Shown piece after piece: positions 1 through 8,442 of a stretch of DNA of 64,000 nt. Made by a program: the position numbers and the translations under genes. This stretch comes from Achromobacter marplatensis. GTDB taxonomy: Bacteria > Pseudomonadota > Gammaproteobacteria > Burkholderiales > Burkholderiaceae_B. Location: assembly GCF_002209535.1 (NCBI RefSeq), contig NZ_NJIG01000006.1:1-64000 (forward strand), in the 5' to 3' direction. Position 1 is the stretch's first letter. Each line of letters starts with the position of its first letter. Below the pieces are notes generated by a model. The model was not told the DNA's origin and searched no databases. It saw nothing but the letters and a program-made list of their open reading frames with translations.

Positions 1-207
1 TCCCGATACCCCCTTTGGGGGTACAACTGGGGGTACTTCCAGCGATTCCCGCAAAGCCCGTGGCCCGATTTCCCCGCGAAACCTAGCGTTCACGGCCCTT
101 TGCCGACCGATCAACGTCTGATCGATGACCACACGACACGTCGGCGTCAGGGATGTGAACAAAAGCCGTTGAGTGGCTAGGTTCGTCAGCGCTGATATTG
201 TCGCAAA
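1..207. other. Left-edge non-coding stretch
   Basis: No convincing reading frame is visible on either strand. The only structure I see is the GGGGGTAC repeat and hairpin at 7-36. The gene upstream, if any, ends before the window. Confidence 0.5.
7..36. repeat. GGGGGTAC direct repeat with hairpin
   Basis: TACCCCC (7-13) pairs with GGGGGTA (17-23) around TTT. GGGGGTAC occurs twice in direct orientation (17-24 and 29-36). From memory, similar G-rich GGGGGTA pairs occur beside tyrosine-integrase genes, but no integrase is visible here, so its role is unknown. Confidence 0.4.
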
Positions 208-237
208 GAGGCCGCCCATGGGTGGCCTCATTTTTTT
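208..237 (+). terminator. Rho-independent terminator
   Basis: GAGGCCGCCC and GGTGGCCTC flank a short ATG-centred turn (208-229) and are followed by seven T residues (231-237). It would end a plus-strand transcript entering from beyond the left edge and insulates the TonB operon from it. Confidence 0.75.
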
Positions 238-256
238 GGGCTGCAAATCTCGCACT

Positions 257-283
257 ATTAGTATGTTATAACATTCAACTAAT
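257..283. promoter_or_regulatory. Zur-like palindromic operator
   Basis: The perfect palindrome ATGTTATAACAT (263-274) lies about 115 bp before the TonB receptor start, within wider ATTAGT/ACTAAT arms (257-262, 278-283). Zur boxes in proteobacteria have a TGTTATA-TATAACA-type core, so zinc-responsive repression is the natural reading. That is inference from motif similarity. Confidence 0.55.
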
Positions 284-390
284 AATAGAGCGGCCGGCCT
301 CCTGTGGGGGAGCGAATCGGCCGCTCGATGTGCCGGGGTAGGGATCCAGGGGGATTGCCGCGTAAACCGGTGCATCCCTTGGAGAGGTTC

Positions 391-2547
391 ATGCGCCCCT
401 ATCTACCTGGCTTGGCGGCTGCGAGCGAACGCCGGCCGCTGTCCTGCCTTGCCGTCCTGCCACTGATCTTTGCGCCCGTTCCCGGTTTCGCGGCCGAAGC
501 AACGGAAGAAGCGGCTCAGAACCTTGAAACAATCACGGTGATCGGCACGCGTGAGCGCCCGTACCGTGCGTTTGTCGCACCTACCGCCAACAAGAGTGAC
601 ACGCTGGTGAAGGAGACGCCTTTCTCCATCCAGACGGTCACGAGCGAGTTGATCGAAGACCGCGGCGTCACCACGCTGGGCGGCGCGATCAGTACCGTGC
701 CGGGGGTGACGAGCCAAGTCGGCTGGGGCGGCAGCAATGATCGCTTTCGCCTGCGCGGCTTCGCCACGACAAGCAACCTGAAGAATGGCTTTCGCCGCAG
801 TGTTTTCGCACCGGTCGACGAATTGGTGAATATTCAGCAGATCGAGGTATTGAAGGGGCCCGCGTCGGCGCTCTACGGCCGTTTCGAACCTGGCGGCGTG
901 GTGAATATTGTCACCAAGAAGCCGCTGGACAAAGCCCAGACCGATATCGAGGTGACCGCGGGCCGCTATGACTTCTATCGCATCACGGCCGACAGCACGG
1001 GGCCGCTGGGCGACCAGCTCGGTTATCGCCTGACGGGCTCGGTGCAGAGCAACCATGGCTTCCGCGATTTCGCCGACAACGACACGCAGTTCATTTCGCC
1101 CGTGTTTCAGTGGACACCCTCTAGCCGTACCAGCGTCACCGCTGAATTCGAATTCGGAAAGAAGAAAGCGGCTTTCGACCGCGGCTTCGGCAATAGCCCG
1201 CTGTTCCTGCAAGTGCCTATCCACTACAACTACGGCGAACGGGACGCCAGTTTAGAGAACGACAGTGCGCTGGCCAGCCTGGTGTTGGACCATAAGCTGG
1301 AGAACGGTTGGGACATGCGCGCCGGCCTGCAGGGTTCGCGGGCACGGTCCGATGCGCTTTGGTATGCCTATGGCTTTCCGCCGGTGAACGGCGGGGATTC
1401 TGCGGATCCGATCGTCAATCGGCGTAAACAGCGCAGCATCGACGAACAGAAAGACATGTCCGCATTGGCGGAAGCGTCGCGACGCTTCACCACGGGAGGC
1501 ATCGGGCACCGAGTCTTGGTGGGTACGGACTACAACTACGAAGACTGGGACTTTACGGCGGACGCCTACCTGAACGACTTCGGGTTTCCCGTCAACCTTC
1601 CCATCAGTTTGCGTAATCCGGTGCACGGCGTCCAAACCGGCGCTATGCGGCATTACGACTCTTCGCGCTACACGAGCCACAACTTCGGCATTTACGCTCA
1701 GGATGAATTGGAGTTGGGCACGCAGTGGCGCCTCCTGATGGGGCTGCGCTATGACCGCGCGCGCACCAAGGGCCGCGCGGAGTATCTCGTGGCGGACGGT
1801 CCTTTGACGCGCACGGATGACGCTTATTCTCCACGCATCGGATTGACGTGGACGCCCGCCGAGCAAGTGTCCGTCTATGGCAGCTGGTCAAAATCCTTCC
1901 TGACAGAGCCGGGCGGCGGCATGCTGCGAAGCGGAGGTCTGCCCGAGCCTTCGCGCGGCGAACAATTCGAGGTGGGCGCCAAGTTCAACCTATTGGAGGG
2001 ACGCCTGGAACCCACGATCGCGCTATTCGACATCCGCCGTACCAATGGGGTGGTGAGCGACCCGGATGATTTCAATTACGTGATTCAGGTCGGCGAACAA
2101 CGTAGCCGCGGCTGGGAGCTCGACATCCCGTACACGATCACGCCCCAGTGGCGCCTGCTTGCCTCCTACACCCATCTGACCGCTGAAGTCACCGAAGACA
2201 GCGACGCCACCCTGGTGGGCAACCGGGTCGCCAACGCACCGCGGCGCTCGGCGAGTCTGTGGACCACCTACGATCTTACCGGCTGGGCTCGGGGGCTGCG
2301 CGTCGGCCTGGGCGCCACCTACGTCGGTGCGCGGCAGGCAAACACGGCGAATACATTCGACTTGCCGGCCTACACCCGATGGGACGCCAACGCGATCTAT
2401 CGTTTTGGGCCGGCCGAGCGCTACAAAGTCCAACTGACCCTGCAGAACCTGACAAACAAACGCTATTACGAATCCGGGGGGGCTTACGTCCCGACCTTTG
2501 CCGGTGCGCCACGCACGGTCATGGTTTCGTTGGGGATCCGGATCTGA
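391..2547 (+). CDS. TonB-dependent outer-membrane receptor (siderophore/metallophore type)
   Basis: An outer-membrane active-transport barrel of 718 residues. The ATG at 391 is chosen because GGAGAGG precedes it and a signal peptide follows (cleavage near PGFA-AEA, residue ~34); a GTG at 304 would only add an implausible extension. The plug domain runs over residues ~60-175 with the siderophore-receptor motif IEVLKGPASALYG. The remainder is beta-barrel with a typical SLGIRI-like end, although the last residue is Ile rather than aromatic. It is the first gene of a four-gene operon; its TGA overlaps the ATPase ATG by one base. Gene order and the Zur-like site resemble the Pseudomonas zrmABCD zinc-responsive operon (from memory), so zinc or a zincophore is the likeliest cargo. 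An iron siderophore remains possible. Confidence 0.9.
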   Translation: MRPYLPGLAAASERRPLSCLAVLPLIFAPVPGFAAEATEEAAQNLETITVIGTRERPYRAFVAPTANKSDTLVKETPFSIQTVTSELIEDRGVTTLGGAISTVPGVTSQVGWGGSNDRFRLRGFATTSNLKNGFRRSVFAPVDELVNIQQIEVLKGPASALYGRFEPGGVVNIVTKKPLDKAQTDIEVTAGRYDFYRITADSTGPLGDQLGYRLTGSVQSNHGFRDFADNDTQFISPVFQWTPSSRTSVTAEFEFGKKKAAFDRGFGNSPLFLQVPIHYNYGERDASLENDSALASLVLDHKLENGWDMRAGLQGSRARSDALWYAYGFPPVNGGDSADPIVNRRKQRSIDEQKDMSALAEASRRFTTGGIGHRVLVGTDYNYEDWDFTADAYLNDFGFPVNLPISLRNPVHGVQTGAMRHYDSSRYTSHNFGIYAQDELELGTQWRLLMGLRYDRARTKGRAEYLVADGPLTRTDDAYSPRIGLTWTPAEQVSVYGSWSKSFLTEPGGGMLRSGGLPEPSRGEQFEVGAKFNLLEGRLEPTIALFDIRRTNGVVSDPDDFNYVIQVGEQRSRGWELDIPYTITPQWRLLASYTHLTAEVTEDSDATLVGNRVANAPRRSASLWTTYDLTGWARGLRVGLGATYVGARQANTANTFDLPAYTRWDANAIYRFGPAERYKVQLTLQNLTNKRYYESGGAYVPTFAGAPRTVMVSLGIRI

Positions 2548-3551
2548 TGAGCTTGGTTGCCAGGAACTTGGTGGCCGGCTACGGAGGGCGGCCGTTGCTG
2601 GGGCCTTACCAGCTCCACGTGCCGTCGGGATATTTCTTGTGCCTGATCGGCGCTAACGGCGCCGGCAAGTCCACGCTGATCCGCACACTGTGCGGCATGC
2701 AGCCCACGCTGGCAGGCGATATCCTGCTGGACGGCCAGTCGTTGGCAGGGCTATCCAGTCTTGAACGTGCGCGTAGGCTGGCGGTCGTGCTCACCGACCG
2801 AGTGGATACGATGCTGATGACGGGCTTCGAATTGGCATGCCTGGGACGGTATCCCCACATCGGCTGGGGCGGCCGGCTGCGCGACGCCGACCACGAGATT
2901 GTGCAAGCTGCTCTGCACCAGGCTGGCGCCGCGTCCCTGTCGGGCAAGCTGGTATCGCGCATGTCTGACGGCGAACGGCAAAGGGTAATGATCGCGCGCG
3001 CGTTGGCGCAGCAGCCCAGCCTGCTGGTCTTGGACGAAGCCACGGCTTTTCTGGATCTTCCGCGACGCATTGAACTCATGCAGTTGCTGCAAGACCTGGC
3101 CCGCCAACAGCGCTTGACGATCGTTCTTTCTACCCACGATCTGGAGCTGGCGCTGCGTTACGCCGACGCGCTCTGGTTGATCGACCCCCAACGGCAACTG
3201 CACGCCGGCGCCCCGGAAGACCTGGCTTTGAATGGTGCGCTATCGGCTGCCTTTACGGGCGACGGCTTGGCATTCGATCTGGAGCGCGGGGAACTGCGCG
3301 TGGGCCGCGGCGGCGCCGTCCCGATTCGCGTTGTTGGCAGCGGCTCGCGGCGAGTATGGGCGGAACGGGCCTTACAACGTCTGGGCTACTACATCGGTGA
3401 AGACGCCAGGCAAACATTGAGTGTGCTGCCAGACGGCTACGCGCTGTCGTCTCCGCACGACGGCACTACTCGTTACGACACGCTGGCGGAGCTGGCAGTA
3501 GCGATACGTACGGCCGGCGATGAGCGGTCTCCGGCCAGCCCGCCGCCATGA
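2547..3551 (+). CDS. ABC transporter ATPase, FecE/BtuD-like
   Basis: Cytoplasmic ATPase that should power import of the receptor's cargo across the inner membrane. Of its 334 residues, roughly the first 250 form the ABC fold. Walker A is GANGAGKST (about residue 37), the signature reads MSDGERQRVMIARAL, Walker B is LLVLDEATAFLD, and the H-loop is STHD. The last ~80 residues exceed the usual length of this family and have no motif I recognise; a regulatory tail is possible. The ATG overlaps the receptor stop (TGATG), and the next gene starts inside its stop (ATGA), so translation is coupled along the operon. Confidence 0.9.
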   Translation: MSLVARNLVAGYGGRPLLGPYQLHVPSGYFLCLIGANGAGKSTLIRTLCGMQPTLAGDILLDGQSLAGLSSLERARRLAVVLTDRVDTMLMTGFELACLGRYPHIGWGGRLRDADHEIVQAALHQAGAASLSGKLVSRMSDGERQRVMIARALAQQPSLLVLDEATAFLDLPRRIELMQLLQDLARQQRLTIVLSTHDLELALRYADALWLIDPQRQLHAGAPEDLALNGALSAAFTGDGLAFDLERGELRVGRGGAVPIRVVGSGSRRVWAERALQRLGYYIGEDARQTLSVLPDGYALSSPHDGTTRYDTLAELAVAIRTAGDERSPASPPP

Positions 3552-4777
3552 AAACCCGACTCCTGGGCGCTTTCCTCGTCGTATCGCTTTCAGCTTGCAT
3601 GCAGGTGTCCGCGCCGCCACGAAGCGCGCTGCCCGCTCGGGTCGTGGGCCCGGCTGGCCCTGCACAGAACCTGCAGGCTGCCTGCGTTGCCGATTACCGG
3701 CCCGGCGTTGACTATTTTCCCGATAAGACCGCGTTCCACCATTCGACGCAACTGCAGGTGCAATACGGTCTTCACTACAAGCGCGTGCGCTTCACGCCAA
3801 GCGTCGCTACTGGAGAGGTGCTTGAATACCTGTTGGTCCAATGCGGAACGCCGACGCCGGCGCACGCCCCGAATGTGCCCGTCATCCAGGTCCCCATACA
3901 ACGACTCGTGACAGGGACCGCCGCCATCCTGGGCGCCCTTGATGAGCTGGACATGGTGGATGTCCTGGTCGGGGCGGAAAATACTCGCAACGCTACGGTG
4001 CCGGCCGTTCGTCAGCGTATTCAAGCCGGGCTGGTGCACGACATGTGGGGCTACGGCCACGGCAGTATCGAGCAGGTCATGGCGGCCAAGCCCGACGTCT
4101 ACCTGAGTTTCTACTCTGCGTACCCTGCAAGCAACATGCACCCGCGCCTATGGGAACTGGGCGTACGCGCCATTGCTCAAGCCGATCACCACGAGACGCA
4201 TCCGCTGGGCCGCGCAGAATGGATGAAGTTCCTGGCAATGCTCGGCAATCGCGAAGCGCGCGCGGATGCGCATCATAAGCGCATCGAAGCGGAGTACGAG
4301 CGATTAGCCCACTTGGTAGCTGGCGTGTCCACGCGCCCGGCAGTCATGTCCGGCTTTGGCGCGGGCCGCGACATGTTCGAGACGTTCGGTTCGGCCAATC
4401 AGCGTGCACAACTGATCCGTGATGCGGGCGGCGAGTATGTGCTGGATGACTCCCGGCCAAGCAGCCTGATCTATGTGCCCTTTGAAAAAATCTACGCGGA
4501 GGGCGCCCGTGCCGATGTCTGGCTCGGCACGCTGGGCGGTCAGCCTCAGATCAGTACCTGGATCCGCGCCAACCCGTTGCATGGCCGGTTTCGACCCGCC
4601 GCCACGCGTGAGGTCTACGCGTGGGATCGCGGCTATGTCGGCGCATGGGCCAACCCTTATCAGGATCAGAGCATGACCAAGCCGCATGTGCAGCTCGCCG
4701 AAGCCATCAGTGTCCTGCATCCCGAAAGGCTGGGTATGGCCGACAGCCAGTATGAATTCTTGCGGAGGCTTCCATGA
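3548..4777 (+). CDS. Periplasmic metal/chelate-binding lipoprotein
   Basis: Substrate-binding component of the FecCD-type importer, 409 residues. The N-terminus MKTRLLGAFLVVSLSAC gives a lipobox LSAC with the modified Cys at 17, so it should be anchored to the inner membrane facing the periplasm. The body matches the helical-backbone type of binding protein: VTGTAAILGALDELDMVDVLVG early, GYGHGSIEQVMAAKPDVYLSF in the middle. It is longer than typical BtuF/FepB proteins. Ligand identity cannot be read from the sequence. It overlaps both neighbours by ATGA. Confidence 0.8.
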   Translation: MKTRLLGAFLVVSLSACMQVSAPPRSALPARVVGPAGPAQNLQAACVADYRPGVDYFPDKTAFHHSTQLQVQYGLHYKRVRFTPSVATGEVLEYLLVQCGTPTPAHAPNVPVIQVPIQRLVTGTAAILGALDELDMVDVLVGAENTRNATVPAVRQRIQAGLVHDMWGYGHGSIEQVMAAKPDVYLSFYSAYPASNMHPRLWELGVRAIAQADHHETHPLGRAEWMKFLAMLGNREARADAHHKRIEAEYERLAHLVAGVSTRPAVMSGFGAGRDMFETFGSANQRAQLIRDAGGEYVLDDSRPSSLIYVPFEKIYAEGARADVWLGTLGGQPQISTWIRANPLHGRFRPAATREVYAWDRGYVGAWANPYQDQSMTKPHVQLAEAISVLHPERLGMADSQYEFLRRLP

Positions 4778-5859
4778 CCGTAACTGTCCGCACCCTGCAC
4801 GCGACGCCCCGATCCGGCCCGGGGTTGCGCGCTTGCTCGTGGCCAGTGTTCCTGGCGCTTGCCGCCGCAATTGTGCTTCTGTTCATCGCGGAGCTGGCGC
4901 TGGGAAGCGTGGCGATTCCGCTTAAGGCAGTGTTGCAATCGTTGTTTTCAGGTGCGACGCTTGAGAACCCGGCTTGGCGCGACATCGTGCTCGGGTTTCG
5001 AATGCCGCGCGCCCTGAACGCGCTTGTGTCCGGTGCCGCGCTGGGTGTCGCAGGACTCATGCTGCAGACCCTGTTTCGCAACCCGTTGGCGGATCCGTTT
5101 GTCCTGGGCATTGTGCACGGCGCCAGATTGGGGAGCGCCGTCCTGGTGACGATCGCTGGTGTGGCCGGTAATGCTCTCTTGTTGAAATTCGGCCTTGTCG
5201 GAGATGTCGGCATGGCGGCAGCGTCCATCGCGGGCTCGACGCTTGTCCTGATGTTGCTGGCCAAGCTGTCACGGCATATCGGGCTTGTGACGTTGCTGAT
5301 TGTGGGCCTGATGCTGGGTTATCTTGCGGTTGGATTGATCAGTGTATTGATGCACTTCATCGACGAAACCCAGGCTCGCGCTTTCAAGGTGTGGGATGAC
5401 GCCAGCTTCGCCGGGGCGACGCGCCAGCAGCTTGAAATTCTGATTCCTGGGCTGTTGGCGGGCATGGCGGGCTGCGCCTTGCTGATAAAGCCAATGAACG
5501 GTCTATTGTTGGGGGAACGGTACGCGCAATCCATGGGCGTTCGGGTTGCGGCGGTAAAGCGCAGCGCGCTTCTGGGCGCCGCGTGGCTCTGCGGCCTGGT
5601 GTCGGCATTCTGCGGGCCCGTGGCGTTTCTCGGCTTGGTTGCTGCCCAGGTTGCTCGCGCGCTCACCCGTACGGCGGACCATCGCGTTTTGCTTCCTGCG
5701 GCAGGCCTGACCGGAGCGGCGCTGGGCTTGGCCGCCGACCTGGTCGTGCATCTGCCGTGGAGCCGGCACGTACTTCATCTGAACGCCGTCATCGGCCTGG
5801 TCGGCGCTCCGGTGGCGTTGTATATGCTCTACCGTACACGAGCGTTGCAGTCTGAGTAG
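4774..5859 (+). CDS. FecCD-family ABC permease
   Basis: Inner-membrane channel of the importer, 361 residues with about nine to ten hydrophobic segments. Family landmarks include FRMPRALNALVSGAALGVAGLMLQTLFRNPLADPFVLG in the first third and GPVAFLGLVAAQVARAL near residue 275. It closes the receptor-ATPase-binding protein-permease operon; only one permease gene is present, so it probably works as a homodimer. The permease coming last, after ATPase and binding protein, is the same order I recall for Pseudomonas zrmABCD. Confidence 0.9.
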   Translation: MTVTVRTLHATPRSGPGLRACSWPVFLALAAAIVLLFIAELALGSVAIPLKAVLQSLFSGATLENPAWRDIVLGFRMPRALNALVSGAALGVAGLMLQTLFRNPLADPFVLGIVHGARLGSAVLVTIAGVAGNALLLKFGLVGDVGMAAASIAGSTLVLMLLAKLSRHIGLVTLLIVGLMLGYLAVGLISVLMHFIDETQARAFKVWDDASFAGATRQQLEILIPGLLAGMAGCALLIKPMNGLLLGERYAQSMGVRVAAVKRSALLGAAWLCGLVSAFCGPVAFLGLVAAQVARALTRTADHRVLLPAAGLTGAALGLAADLVVHLPWSRHVLHLNAVIGLVGAPVALYMLYRTRALQSE

Positions 5860-5991
5860 GGCGTCGCATGAGTGGCGCGTCGAAAAGAGATCGCGCCCCC
5901 TGCACATGCCCCGCCACGCGGATCAAGGCGTAGCTGGCGTACTCGAAATTGGCCAGCGCAGGAATCCGCAAGAATAGCCAGGCGCCGGCCG

Positions 5992-6444
5992 TTATGCCGC
6001 GGCAGCGGGCTTGCCGCCCGCCGCACGCACGAAGTTCTCTTCCAGCACGCTCAACACCCGGTTCAAGGTCTCGACATCGGCGGCCGACAAGCCCTTTAGC
6101 GATTCGTCGAAGAAGGCCGCGCGCTTGGGCAGGGCTTCGTTCACCACGGCCTGCCCGGCCGGCGTGAGGGTGGCGTTGGTCAGCCGATTGTCTTGCGCAT
6201 CGACCGCGCGCGAAATCCATCCCAGTTTCTGCATGGCCTGCAGTTGGCGGGTCAATGAGGCGGGGTCCAGGCGGCAGCGTTCGGCCAGATGTTTTTGCGA
6301 ACACTGTCCGCACTCGTGCAGCGCCAGCAGGATGCGCCAGCGGGGCAGGGCGTGGCCGACTTTGCTGCTGAACGCGCTTTGCATCACACGGTACGTCTGC
6401 CCCATGTGTTGGATGACTTGCAGGCCTTGTTGTTGTTTGGGCAA
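5992..6444 (-). CDS. MarR-family transcriptional regulator
   Basis: Winged-helix repressor of 150 residues; the recognition region reads SQKHLAERCRLDPASLTRQLQAMQKLGWISR and the wing DAQDNRLTNATLTPAG. It begins with TTG two bases after the stop of the exporter gene, so the two are co-transcribed; no better ATG exists close by (the next Met is residue 14). It probably represses the exporter operon in response to an exported compound. A candidate operator is the palindrome at 8063-8078. It faces the FecCD permease gene tail to tail. Confidence 0.85.
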   Translation of the reverse strand: MPKQQQGLQVIQHMGQTYRVMQSAFSSKVGHALPRWRILLALHECGQCSQKHLAERCRLDPASLTRQLQAMQKLGWISRAVDAQDNRLTNATLTPAGQAVVNEALPKRAAFFDESLKGLSAADVETLNRVLSVLEENFVRAAGGKPAAAA

Positions 6445-6447
6445 AAG

Positions 6448-8058
6448 CTACTCTCCGACGCTTGCGGGCTCCGCTTTCGGAGGCCGGGCCAATTGCACCA
6501 GGGGCACGCGCCGCACGCACCACAGCGCGAAGATGGCGACGGCCAGGGCGATGAGCTGCCCTTCGTGGATGGCGCCTACCAGCGCGACCCGCGCGATCTC
6601 GATCAACGACGTCCCGTCCTGGCCTTGATGCGCCAATTGTGCCAGGAACTGCGTTTGCGCCGCCGGATTGACCAGCATCTGCGGGTCGTTCAGCTCGGGC
6701 AGCCATTGCGCCGAGGCGCCGCGCAAGGTGGATTCGACGCCGCTGAAGTAGCTGTGGCTCACCATGGTGCCGACGACCGCGGTGCCGAGCATGCCGCCGA
6801 TCATGCGCAGGGACTGCAGCAGCGCCGTGGCGATGCCCAGGTGCGTGCGCCCGGCGGTCTGCTGCGCAAAGACGGTCAGGTTGGGCATGATGAAACCCAT
6901 GCCCAGGCCGGCCATCAGCATGTAGGCGGCGATCAGCCCATGTGACGTATAGCTGTGGGTGGTAACAATACCCAAACAGGACAAGGCCATCAGCAGGAAG
7001 CCGGCGTAGAGCATCCGGTTGGGGTTGCGGATGCGCGTGATGACGCGGCCGTTGATGATGCTGCCCACGGTGATGAAGACGACCATGGGCGTGATCAGCA
7101 GGCCGGCGTCCTGGGGCGACAGGCCAAAGCCGCCTTGCAGCAGCAAGGGCGCGTAGAACAGCAGCGAATACATCGTCACGCCCACCAGCAGCGCCAGCGT
7201 GAAGAGCGTGGCCAGGCCGCGGTTGCGGAACATGTCTAGCGGCAAGAGCGGGTGCGGGCAACGCTTTTCCCACCAGTACAGCAGCGCAAAGGCGGCGATG
7301 CTGCCCACGCCCAGCAGCACGATCGCCGTGCTGATGCCTTCCTTGGGCAGCAGCTCGACCAGCAATTGCAGGCTGCCCAGCGCCAGTGCAATCAGCACCG
7401 CGCCCTGCCAGTCCAGCCGCACCTTGCCGGACGTATGGTTGCGCAGGTGCGGCAGGTAGCGCGCCACGAACCACAGGCCCAGGATGCCGATGGGCAGGTT
7501 CACGTAGAACACCGAGCGCCAGCCGTAGTGCTCGGTTAGCGCGCCGCCCAGCGTCGGACCCACCGCATTGGCGATGCCGAAGGCGGAGCTGAGCATCACC
7601 TGCCAGCGCAGGCGCACGTGGGGGTCGGGGAACAGATCGGGGATGGAGGCGAAGGCCGTGCCCACCAGCATGCCGCCGCCGATGCCCTGCAACGCCCGCG
7701 CCAGCACCAGCGTGAACATGCTGTTGGCCGCGCCGCACAGGACCGAGGCCAGGGTGAACAGGATGATCGCCGCCACCACGAAGGGTTTGCGGCCGTAGTA
7801 GTCGCCCAGCCTGCCGAAGATCGGCACCGTGATCACCGAGGTCAGCAGGTAAGACGTCGCAACCCATGCATACAGTTCGAATCCCTTGAGTTCGGCCACA
7901 ATGGTCGGCAGCGCGGTGCCCACCACGGTCTGGTCGATGGCGACCATCATCATGACGAAGCACATGCCCAGCATGGCCAGCAAGGTTTGGCGGAAAGGAA
8001 GCACCTGTCCGGGCGAATGCGGGGTGCTGGGGGTGGGGGCGGGCATTGTTGGATGCAT
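6448..8058 (-). CDS. DHA2-family MFS multidrug exporter (14 TM, EmrB/QacA type)
   Basis: Proton-driven drug efflux protein of 536 residues in the inner membrane. The DHA2 start is typical: MMMVAIDQTVVGTALPTI in helix 1, then GRLGDYYGRKP (motif A) after helix 2. A long periplasmic loop rich in Ser/Gln (LRGASAQWLPEL and following) before the last helix fits 14-TM exporters. The start is uncertain: ATG 8058 and ATG 8046 are both possible and neither has a strong ribosome site. A TTG at 8076 would place the start inside a palindrome that looks like an operator, so I prefer 8058. It forms an operon with the MarR gene. Confidence 0.85.
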   Translation of the reverse strand: MHPTMPAPTPSTPHSPGQVLPFRQTLLAMLGMCFVMMMVAIDQTVVGTALPTIVAELKGFELYAWVATSYLLTSVITVPIFGRLGDYYGRKPFVVAAIILFTLASVLCGAANSMFTLVLARALQGIGGGMLVGTAFASIPDLFPDPHVRLRWQVMLSSAFGIANAVGPTLGGALTEHYGWRSVFYVNLPIGILGLWFVARYLPHLRNHTSGKVRLDWQGAVLIALALGSLQLLVELLPKEGISTAIVLLGVGSIAAFALLYWWEKRCPHPLLPLDMFRNRGLATLFTLALLVGVTMYSLLFYAPLLLQGGFGLSPQDAGLLITPMVVFITVGSIINGRVITRIRNPNRMLYAGFLLMALSCLGIVTTHSYTSHGLIAAYMLMAGLGMGFIMPNLTVFAQQTAGRTHLGIATALLQSLRMIGGMLGTAVVGTMVSHSYFSGVESTLRGASAQWLPELNDPQMLVNPAAQTQFLAQLAHQGQDGTSLIEIARVALVGAIHEGQLIALAVAIFALWCVRRVPLVQLARPPKAEPASVGE

Positions 8059-8062
8059 CAAC

Positions 8063-8078
8063 GATTGATAGATCAATC
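8063..8078. promoter_or_regulatory. Candidate MarR operator
   Basis: GATTGAT-AG-ATCAATC is a perfect inverted repeat just upstream of the exporter start. A TAGAAT -10-like hexamer (minus strand) sits at about 8081-8086. Position over the transcription start suits autorepression by the downstream MarR protein. Confidence 0.45.
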
Positions 8079-8080
8079 AT

Positions 8081-8442
8081 TCTAGTCCTACAATCCGCCT
8101 GACAGAAAACCGTCAGCTTCATGACCCCGCCAACGGTCTGCGGCGGGGGTGAATGGCCCGGGTTTTGGCATTGAGGCCCGATCGGGCATCGCGAAGCCGG
8201 TCTGATTTGTTACGATAGCGGAATCTGCACGCTGGTCATGCCGGCGTCTTCAGCAGGCCTTCCTTGGTAGACCCTCTTTCCTGGCGCCGTAGCCACAGGC
8301 TTCCGGCAGGAGCGAGGACTCGCCCTAAAAGGCATAAAGCTCCAATTGGCGCGTGGTTTTCCACCGCTACAGCACCATCCCCGCGCTTGGGCGCGGTGGG
8401 CGGCATTCAAGGATTTCCAGTCGAGGTACCGACGGGGCGGCA
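8081..8442. other. Divergent intergenic region before asmA
   Basis: No gene is visible. It holds several short symmetric elements: an ACCCCGCC/GGCGGGGGT hairpin (8124-8150), the palindrome GCCCGATCGGGC (8176-8187), GTGG-TTTT-CCAC (8353-8364), and CCGCGC-TTGG-GCGCGG (8381-8396). The last two lie in the probable leader of asmA, and TACGAT near 8211 may be a -10. Confidence 0.4.

Noticed and set aside
5789..8122. Minus-strand 777-codon open frame over the exporter and marR
   Set aside because: It is a frame-shifted shadow of the MFS and MarR genes. Its product is His/Arg/Pro/Gly-rich with no domain, while the other frame gives clear families.
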